This document shows positions 7,375 to 11,093 of a stretch of DNA of 13,015 nt, piece by piece; positions within the stretch are counted from its first letter, which is position 1, and every line of letters starts with the position of its first letter. The notes beneath the pieces were generated by a model that saw only the letters and a program-made list of their open reading frames with translations, searched no databases and was not told the origin of the DNA. The position numbers and the translations under genes are program-made. Origin of the DNA: Candidatus Levyibacteriota bacterium (lineage in GTDB: Bacteria > Patescibacteriota > Microgenomatia > Levybacterales > UBA12049); contig JAHFKF010000035.1 of assembly GCA_023245475.1 (NCBI GenBank), positions 1 to 13,015 of the forward strand. Reading direction: 5' to 3'.

Positions 7375-7380
7375 ATTATA
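7375..7380 (-). promoter_or_regulatory. -10 box for the exporter operon
   Basis: A perfect TATAAT on the minus strand lies 7 nt before the ATG of the membrane fusion protein, in the 35-nt gap after the DUF998 stop. This supports the shorter start and makes the operon mRNA leaderless or nearly so. The -35 region would lie over an A/T-rich tract and is not distinct. Confidence 0.68.
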
Positions 7381-7402
7381 ATAAGATAACCTGAAAAAAA
7401 GC

Positions 7403-8002
7403 TTAAGAAGAGCGGGGGGCAGCGGCATTCATCAAATATCCACCAAATCCTGTAAGCCACAAGAGGACAGGATACATCACCCATCGTTCAGTTCCTCCTG
7501 CCCCAAAAATTGGGACAATAACATGAGGAGCAAGAACTCCTAAACCAAGGAACGAAAGGCTAGTGATACCCAAAAGAATTGCCATAAACGAGAAGGGAGA
7601 TTTGGTAACACGTGCAGAAGAAACAGACGCAAGTCCACCACCAAGAAAAGCTATAAGAGCAACAAGTGGATGAATCACTGCATGAAAAGCCGGAAAGATG
7701 CCAACGCCGAATGTCCCAAGACCTAAGATCGCTAACGACACAGTAAAAAACATATTCTTAGAAACTTTCTGAATGAAATAAATTCCGACCATTATGAGTA
7801 TCCCAGCAATAAGAAGTGATTTATCAAAAATAAACGCCGATGGTTCCCTGACGATACTATGCGGAGGAGGAGTTGAGCCGAGATTACTGATCATGTTGAG
7901 AGACACACTATATGTTGTCCCGTAGAAGATCTCAGCCGTAAGAATACCCATGAGGATGACAATGCCAGCAAGAAAAAACAAAAGGCCAGCAATCTTCTCC
8001 AT
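7403..8002 (-). CDS. DUF998-family integral membrane protein
   Basis: The 199-residue protein is mostly membrane helices, about six by eye: near 5-27, 60-77, 85-107, 109-126, 135-160 and 172-191. Between the first two, SVSLNMISNLGST followed by P-P-P and later F-D-K-S matches the DUF998 signature (Y-S-x-x-x-x-x-I-S-x-L-G, then a soluble loop and N/D-x-S before TM2). The function of DUF998 proteins is not established. It is encoded directly before the exporter operon but has its own leaderless promoter, and the operon has another, so joint function is not implied. It diverges from the PhnB-like gene across a 70-nt shared promoter region. Confidence 0.8.
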   Translation of the reverse strand: MEKIAGLLFFLAGIVILMGILTAEIFYGTTYSVSLNMISNLGSTPPPHSIVREPSAFIFDKSLLIAGILIMVGIYFIQKVSKNMFFTVSLAILGLGTFGVGIFPAFHAVIHPLVALIAFLGGGLASVSSARVTKSPFSFMAILLGITSLSFLGLGVLAPHVIVPIFGAGGTERWVMYPVLLWLTGFGGYLMNAAAPRSS

Positions 8003-8008
8003 ATAAAT

Positions 8009-8037
8009 AGTATAACTACTCCTGTGGAGCTTGACAA
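8009..8037 (-). promoter_or_regulatory. Promoter of the DUF998 gene
   Basis: On the minus strand TTGTCA (8032-8037) and TATACT (8009-8014) are separated by exactly 17 nt, and 6 nt (ATTTAT) follow before the ATG. This is the best two-box promoter in the window and supports a leaderless transcript. The -35 box overlaps a plus-strand TTGACA at 8031-8036. Confidence 0.8.
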
Positions 8038-8060
8038 CTTCTCTTACGATTTGTTACATT

Positions 8061-8066
8061 GATAAT
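8061..8066 (+). promoter_or_regulatory. -10 box for the PhnB-like gene
   Basis: GATAAT lies on the plus strand with exactly 6 nt (ACATTT) to the ATG at 8073. The perfect TTGACA at 8031-8036 is 24 nt away, too far for this hexamer. It is 17 nt from a poor alternative, TTACAT at 8054-8059. The start is either leaderless or has a leader of a few nucleotides. Confidence 0.6.
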
Positions 8067-8072
8067 ACATTT

Positions 8073-8561
8073 ATGCAAAAGATTACACCATTTTTATGGT
8101 TTGACAAAAATGCTGAAGAAGCCATAAACTTCTATACCTCAGTCTTTAAAGATAGCAAGATTATTAGTATCCAATATTACCCTGATAATGTCGAAGAGGA
8201 ACACATGAAAGGTATGGAGGGCAAAGTCCTTACTGGAGTCTTTGAACTTGCAGGCCAACGATTTATGGCACTTGATGGAGGGCCTGTTTTCAAATTTAAT
8301 GAATCTATTTCAATGTATGTTACCTGTGAAGATCAAGAGGAAGTTGATTACTATTGGGAAAAGCTTTCAGCACATACTGAGAATGAACAATGCGGTTGGC
8401 TCAAAGATAAATTTGGTGTTTCTTGGCAGATTATTCCAAAGCAGCTTGGAGAGCTCATGAGTGATCCTGATAAAGAGAAGTCAGGTCGTGTTATTATGGC
8501 CATGCTTCAGATGAAAAAGATTGTTGTAGCAGACCTCGAAAAAGCCCGCAATGAAGAATAA
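8073..8561 (+). CDS. PhnB-like VOC protein (3-dmu-9_3-mt-type fold)
   Basis: Starting at ATG 8073 the product has 162 residues and begins MQKITPFLWFDKNAEEA, the usual start of PhnB-like VOC proteins. An in-frame ATG at 8031 would add 14 residues that do not fit the family and would place the -10 box inside the gene. Later blocks are characteristic: a G-x-x-F-x-A-L-D-G-G-P segment ending in F-N-E-S-I-S (about 61-79), a D-Q-E-E-V-D-x-Y-W helix (about 86-95), and CGWLKDKFGVSWQIIP (about 107-122). The family is named after 3-demethylubiquinone methyltransferase but most members have no proven activity; some resemble resistance proteins. It is the only plus-strand gene, diverging from DUF998 and converging on the YciI-like gene 37 nt downstream. 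Confidence 0.9.
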   Translation: MQKITPFLWFDKNAEEAINFYTSVFKDSKIISIQYYPDNVEEEHMKGMEGKVLTGVFELAGQRFMALDGGPVFKFNESISMYVTCEDQEEVDYYWEKLSAHTENEQCGWLKDKFGVSWQIIPKQLGELMSDPDKEKSGRVIMAMLQMKKIVVADLEKARNEE

Positions 8562-8598
8562 TAGATAACGAAGTCCTTGTCGGCGTGTCTAGAATCTC

Positions 8599-8943
8599 TC
8601 ACTGAGAACTCTTTATTCCTCTTTCTTCAAAAAACGATTGTGGGCGATTAAACTTCCAAGGATTCTTGACATTACATTTAGAGATTTCAATTGTCTTCCA
8701 GACATTGCCGATAACATATGGTTCACGAGCAAGCCATTCGTGGAGTTCTTTTTCTGACTGGAAATCCATAACTGCCATTGACCCAATCATATTTCCATCA
8801 TCATCAAGCATAACGCAGCCATACCAACGATTGCCAGATTGTTCCATTTCATCACCTAATTTTAAATGAGCTTCTCGGACAGCTAACCTACGAGCGGGGG
8901 CTTCTGGATCTGTACCATCTTTGCCAATTATGAGGAATTGCAT
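8599..8943 (-). CDS. YciI-like (YCII-related domain) protein
   Basis: The 114-residue product opens MQFLIIGKDGTDPEAPARRL, followed by AVREAHLKLGDEM with the conserved His at 26. It then has D-D-D-G-N-M-I-G-S-M-A-V-M-D-F and an E-L-H-E-W-L-A-R-E-P-Y-V-I-G-N-V-W-K block, all standard for YCII-domain proteins of the dimeric alpha/beta barrel superfamily. These are small cytoplasmic proteins, usually without a proven reaction. A tail of about 20 residues after the core (NPWKFNRPQSFFEERG) is longer than in the shortest members. The ATG is 9 nt after the stop of the 39-residue basic protein on the same strand, with neither a clear ribosome-binding site nor a -10 box, so it is most likely cotranscribed and perhaps translationally coupled. 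It ends in TGA, the only TGA stop here. Confidence 0.88.
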   Translation of the reverse strand: MQFLIIGKDGTDPEAPARRLAVREAHLKLGDEMEQSGNRWYGCVMLDDDGNMIGSMAVMDFQSEKELHEWLAREPYVIGNVWKTIEISKCNVKNPWKFNRPQSFFEERGIKSSQ

Positions 8944-8952
8944 AACAATTGA

Positions 8953-9072
8953 TTAACTGTTACGCTTTTTAGCAAGTGCACCCAATCGTTCTCGCTTTGC
9001 AGCGAGACGCTTTTGGGTTTTGTGTGGATGAGATAGCTTTTTACTGGTAAGTCCTGTGTCTCTCTTTGCCAT
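8953..9072 (-). CDS. Small, highly basic 39-residue protein
   Basis: A short frame from ATG 9070-9072 to TAA 8953-8955 encodes 39 residues beginning MAKRDTGLTSKKLSHPHKTQ and ending in AKKRNS. About 14 residues are Lys or Arg against two acidic ones (D5, E28). The second half, KRLAAKRERLGALAKKR, could form an amphipathic basic helix. I do not recognise the family. The composition is like small ribosome-associated or nucleic-acid-binding proteins, but that is only inference. Support for it being a gene comes from a perfect TATAAT ending 6 nt before the ATG, a spacing shared with seven other genes here, and from the YciI-like gene starting 9 nt after its stop. Its promoter lies 26 nt from the MITE-like element's target duplication. 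Confidence 0.72.
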   Translation of the reverse strand: MAKRDTGLTSKKLSHPHKTQKRLAAKRERLGALAKKRNS

Positions 9073-9078
9073 ATAGTT

Positions 9079-9084
9079 ATTATA
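9079..9084 (-). promoter_or_regulatory. Leaderless -10 box for the small basic protein
   Basis: The minus strand reads TATAAT, then 6 nt (AACTAT), then ATG. No strong -35 is visible. It probably drives the two-gene unit with the YciI-like gene. Confidence 0.7.
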
Positions 9085-9109
9085 CACTATTTTTCGCAAA
9101 TCGTAAGAA

Positions 9110-9117
9110 GCAAATTA
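9110..9117. repeat. Left copy of 8-bp target-site duplication
   Basis: GCAAATTA directly abuts the left terminal inverted repeat of the MITE-like element and is repeated exactly on its right side. Confidence 0.8.
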
Positions 9118-9279
9118 GGCACTTATCCCATGCAAGCAAGTAACTGTCATCCCGAACTGCGCCGCTTCGGCGAAGCTAGTACCCTCTGGGGTATTTCGGG
9201 ATCTATGCAACCTAAGAAGATGCTGAAACAAGTTCAGCATGACAATTGGCCGAATACTTGTCTCTAAGGGATAAGTGCC
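9118..9279. mobile_element. MITE-like non-autonomous element (162 bp, 12-bp terminal inverted repeats)
   Basis: The ends are a perfect 12-bp inverted repeat: GGCACTTATCCC (9118-9129) and GGGATAAGTGCC (9268-9279). Identical 8-bp direct repeats GCAAATTA flank it, the hallmark of transposition. Further imperfect pairing continues inward: CAAGTA (9137-9142) with TACTTG (9255-9260), TGTCAT (9145-9150) with ATGACA (9239-9244), and GAACT (9154-9158) with AGTTC (9231-9235). Inside are smaller hairpins: TCCCGAA (9150-9156) with TTCGGGA (9195-9201), CGCCG-CTT-CGGCG (9160-9172), and GCTGAA (9222-9227) with TTCAGC (9233-9238). There is no open reading frame, so a transposase elsewhere would be needed. 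GG-starting ends and an AT-rich 8-bp duplication recall ISL3- or IS1595-type elements, which is inference only. Confidence 0.82.
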
Positions 9280-9287
9280 GCAAATTA
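9280..9287. repeat. Right copy of 8-bp target-site duplication
   Basis: GCAAATTA directly follows the right terminal inverted repeat and is identical to the left copy. It ends 10 nt before the stop codon of the neighbouring 136-residue gene, so insertion was intergenic. Confidence 0.8.
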
Positions 9288-9297
9288 CGCTTAATGC

Positions 9298-9708
9298 TTA
9301 TTCTTCTGGGAGCTGAGGGGTTATATGATAAACAGAGAAACCGCGCCTTGCCATGATAAGACTTCTTACACATCCTCCAGGAACAAGATCAGGATGTAAC
9401 GCAGCAGCAAGACCAGGAAGAACTTGTGAAACTACCCCTGCAAATGCATCACTGGCAGCTGCTCGGACAAGAGGTTTTTCTCCACGATCTCTCACGGCTT
9501 GCCAGTCTTCACCTGGCATAATACTCTCAACAGCTAGGGCAAAAGCAGGATCATCAACATCAATAAGCACAGTAATAAACTCTCGAGTACGTAAACCTTG
9601 ACGGATAGTGCTTCCCGCAACTGTTTCTAGGTAGCCTCTATTTTGTTCAAAAAGTACTTGACGAGCAGCTGCATCGGGATTTAATTCTCTAGGAGCGCGT
9701 TCCATCAT
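9298..9708 (-). CDS. Hypothetical protein, 136 residues, unrecognised
   Basis: I do not recognise this family. The product has no signal peptide, membrane helix or obvious catalytic motif. It begins with two Met codons and a charged segment (RAPRELNPDAAARQ). It then has what look like strands and helices of a small alpha/beta protein: REFITVLIDVDDPAFALAVE (about 42-61), an Ala/Val-rich stretch at 83-104, and a basic C-terminal strand region (VRSLIMARRGFSVYHI). Composition differs from its neighbours: many Ala and Arg, very few Lys, and visibly higher G+C. This may reflect transfer from another genome. A TATAAT box overlapping the stop codon of the upstream DUF1801 gene lies 5 nt before the first ATG and 8 nt before the second (9705). 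Its 3' end is 10 nt from the MITE-like insertion. Confidence 0.7.
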   Translation of the reverse strand: MMERAPRELNPDAAARQVLFEQNRGYLETVAGSTIRQGLRTREFITVLIDVDDPAFALAVESIMPGEDWQAVRDRGEKPLVRAAASDAFAGVVSQVLPGLAAALHPDLVPGGCVRSLIMARRGFSVYHITPQLPEE

Positions 9709-9713
9709 GATGG

Positions 9714-9719
9714 ATTATA
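9714..9719 (-). promoter_or_regulatory. -10 box for the 136-residue hypothetical gene
   Basis: A perfect TATAAT on the minus strand overlaps the TAA stop (9715-9717) of the upstream DUF1801 gene. It ends 5 nt before ATG 9706-9708 and 8 nt before ATG 9703-9705, so the +1 would fall at the paired start codons. Confidence 0.6.
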
Positions 9720-10104
9720 TCAAATTATATTTTGGATGTATCTTATTTTTTCTCTCCAAATTCTCTTTGACCCGAAACTTGACTATTTTGCGAACAAGAG
9801 GCAACGGCATTGGCTCAGTGAGAGGAAATTGCAAGGTTCCTTTCCCCGTCTGATACTGAGCAACTTCCTTAAAAACTTCCATTGGAGATGACGCGGGAAA
9901 AAAGCTGACGTGGGTTTTAAATCCGCCAAAGTGAACGAGGTTGCCATGAAATTTAAATGTAGGGATACCATAGGCAATTGCCTCAGAGGCTTCCGGTGCT
10001 TCCTCTTTGATCACTTTTCTTAGAGTCTGCAATTTTTCTTGTACATCTGCTGGAAACGACTGTATATATTCGTCAATTGTTTTATATGAAGGGTTATTCA
10101 TCAT
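9715..10104 (-). CDS. DUF1801 protein (YdhG-like subgroup)
   Basis: The 129-residue protein shows the YdhG-like form of DUF1801: TIDEYIQSFPADVQEKLQTL (about 9-28), then a helix ending in EEAPEASEAIAYGIPTFKFH (about 34-53), then NLVHFGGFKTHVSFFPASS. The A-x-x-Y-G-I/M-P-x-F block is the hallmark. One Bacillus relative has been described as an iron chaperone for frataxin-type iron handling, but most members are uncharacterised, so no role is assigned. It is cytoplasmic. The start is one of two adjacent ATGs. TAATGT (10109-10114) is 7 nt before the second, while a GAGGAG is 14 nt from the first and too far to be ideal. A differently built DUF1801 gene precedes it by 45 nt. Confidence 0.88.
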   Translation of the reverse strand: MMNNPSYKTIDEYIQSFPADVQEKLQTLRKVIKEEAPEASEAIAYGIPTFKFHGNLVHFGGFKTHVSFFPASSPMEVFKEVAQYQTGKGTLQFPLTEPMPLPLVRKIVKFRVKENLERKNKIHPKYNLI

Positions 10105-10108
10105 ACTA

Positions 10109-10114
10109 ACATTA
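10109..10114 (-). promoter_or_regulatory. Possible -10 box for the YdhG-like DUF1801 gene
   Basis: TAATGT on the minus strand lies 7 nt before the second ATG (10099-10101) and 4 nt before the first (10102-10104). The competing signal is GAGGAG at 10119-10124, whose spacing to either ATG is long. This is the weakest of the leaderless-type promoters. Confidence 0.4.
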
Positions 10115-10149
10115 GCAACTCCTCACTTAAAACGCAAACAGGATAGATG

Positions 10150-10581
10150 CTAAACTACATTGTTCGTCTTTTTCATGTACTCAAACGAGGTTTTGAGAAG
10201 TTGAGGAAGCACAGATTGATCGACATCAGAAAGTTTATTGATATACAAACAGCCACCAATTCCACCACTTAACTTATGTTTTCCCAATTTTTCAAGCGCC
10301 GGGTTGTCTTTGTTCCCATGCATAATATACAAGGTTAAGTTCTGCTTCCGTGGAGAAAATCCTACAAGCATCCAGTCGCCTTCTTGAGTACTTCTTTCGG
10401 ATTTGTAATGATACTTGCCAAACCCAACAATGCTTGTCCCCCACATAACAGCTTTTTCTCCAGTAACTTTCTCAAACATTTTCAGAAGAACAAAGGCATC
10501 TTTTCTTTTCTGCTCAGGCTCAATGGTATTTAAAAATTCAGAAGCCTTTTGTTTTGTAGCTTGTGTCTTTAACTCCGCCAT
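10150..10581 (-). CDS. DUF1801 domain protein (second subgroup)
   Basis: The 143-residue protein matches the longer DUF1801 subgroup. A polar N-terminal helix (MAELKTQATKQKASEFLNTI) is followed by PEQKRKDAFVLLKMFEKVTG (about 22-41). The signature blocks follow: W-G-T-S-I-V-G-F-G-K-Y-H-Y (about 47-59), EGDWMLVGFSPRKQNLTLYI (about 67-86) and a C-terminal GGCLYINKLSDVD segment. The domain is thought to be a small cytoplasmic ligand- or metal-binding fold; no reaction is known. It is clearly diverged from the neighbouring DUF1801 protein, so this is not a recent duplication. An extended -10 box 6 nt upstream fixes the start. It ends in TAG. Confidence 0.88.
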   Translation of the reverse strand: MAELKTQATKQKASEFLNTIEPEQKRKDAFVLLKMFEKVTGEKAVMWGTSIVGFGKYHYKSERSTQEGDWMLVGFSPRKQNLTLYIMHGNKDNPALEKLGKHKLSGGIGGCLYINKLSDVDQSVLPQLLKTSFEYMKKTNNVV

Positions 10582-10587
10582 AAGATA

Positions 10588-10593
10588 ATTATA
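10588..10593 (-). promoter_or_regulatory. Leaderless extended -10 box for the second DUF1801 gene
   Basis: The minus strand reads TGT-TATAAT, 6 nt (TATCTT), then ATG. TGn before the hexamer gives an extended -10, nearly identical to the promoter of the SET gene (CTGTTATAAT in both). Confidence 0.75.
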
Positions 10594-10603
10594 ACAGAAG
10601 TAC

Positions 10604-10642
10604 CTTCACACCCGTAGGGTGAGATTAGCTTCACACCTCACT
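10604..10642. repeat. Short direct and inverted repeats in the 88-nt gap between SET and DUF1801 genes
   Basis: CTTCACACC occurs at 10604-10612 and 10629-10637. CACCC-GTA-GGGTG forms a small hairpin across 10609-10619, and GTGAG/CTCAC pair between 10619 and 10641. No T-run follows on either strand, so it is not a good terminator. It may be residual structure downstream of the SET gene, possibly transcript-end processing. Confidence 0.35.
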
Positions 10643-10669
10643 TTAAAAAGATAACCATGAACGAAACGA

Positions 10670-11068
10670 TTACTCTTCAAACCACAGTGGCACACTTTGA
10701 TGATTTGAGGGAACATAATTAACGGTAATTTCCTCATCTTTTTTGATATCCTTTATCGCAATAAACTCAATAATCTTTTCTTTTGATTTTATTTTGTACA
10801 CCGCGTTAGGAAGATACTGATGGTTATAGATTGAGCCAAACCCTAACGCAAGAAGTAATCTTTCTTTCTTTTCACCAAAAAAATAAACATAGTGTAAAAG
10901 GATACTTTCTCCTAAGCCCGAAAGTTCATGCTCTTGCAGTTCAATAATCGGACACGTTTCGATAGTCTCCCCTTTCTTTATATCGACATTGGCAAACACA
11001 CCTCTCTCTGCCTTAGGTATTTTTGATTGGGAGATGTATATGTTGTTTACCGACACAATCTTCTTCAT
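10670..11068 (-). CDS. Stand-alone SET-domain protein (putative protein-lysine methyltransferase)
   Basis: From ATG 11066-11068 the product has 132 residues, about the size of a bare SET domain. KAERGVFANVDIKKGETIE (about 19-37) is the N-terminal G-x-G-V-F-A strand-turn that binds S-adenosylmethionine. GFGSIYNHQYLPNAVYK (about 75-91) is the N-H-x-x-x-P-N-A motif, with Gln where Ser is usual. IAIKDIKKDEEITVNYV (about 103-119) is the E-I/L-x-x-x-Y block with the catalytic-site Tyr. No pre-SET or Cys-rich post-SET is seen; the C-terminus ends PLWFEE. Bacterial SET proteins of this short kind are poorly characterised, and lysine methylation of a ribosomal or other cell protein is inferred. A longer reading from 11155 would overlap the esterase gene and bypass the TATAAT 6 nt before the chosen ATG. 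Confidence 0.87.
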   Translation of the reverse strand: MKKIVSVNNIYISQSKIPKAERGVFANVDIKKGETIETCPIIELQEHELSGLGESILLHYVYFFGEKKERLLLALGFGSIYNHQYLPNAVYKIKSKEKIIEFIAIKDIKKDEEITVNYVPSNHQSVPLWFEE

Positions 11069-11074
11069 GAAAGG

Positions 11075-11080
11075 ATTATA
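11075..11080 (-). promoter_or_regulatory. Leaderless extended -10 box for the SET gene
   Basis: The minus strand reads TGT-TATAAT, 6 nt (CCTTTC), then ATG. It lies wholly in the 25-nt gap after the esterase stop codon (11094-11096), so the rest of the promoter is inside the esterase gene. Confidence 0.75.
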
Positions 11081-11093
11081 ACAGAGGTAACAC

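Noticed and set aside
7368..7484. Upstream extension of the membrane fusion protein to an ATG at 7484
   Set aside because: The extra 39 codons overlap the DUF998 gene by 82 nt, do not resemble an adaptor N-terminus, and the TATAAT box lies directly before the ATG at 7367.
8031..8072. ATG... reading from 8031 (TTG) for the PhnB-like gene
   Set aside because: The first codon is TTG within the -35 site, and the 14 extra residues do not fit; family members begin at MQKITPF.
9118..9279. CRISPR array or structured non-coding RNA in the palindromic region
   Set aside because: There are no regularly spaced direct repeats. Terminal inverted repeats with a target duplication explain the structure better.
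10104..10114. Three-codon upstream frame (Met-Leu-Val-stop) before the YdhG-like gene, 6 nt after GAGGAG
   Set aside because: Attractive as a leader peptide whose stop overlaps the next start, but three codons can arise by chance and nothing else supports it.
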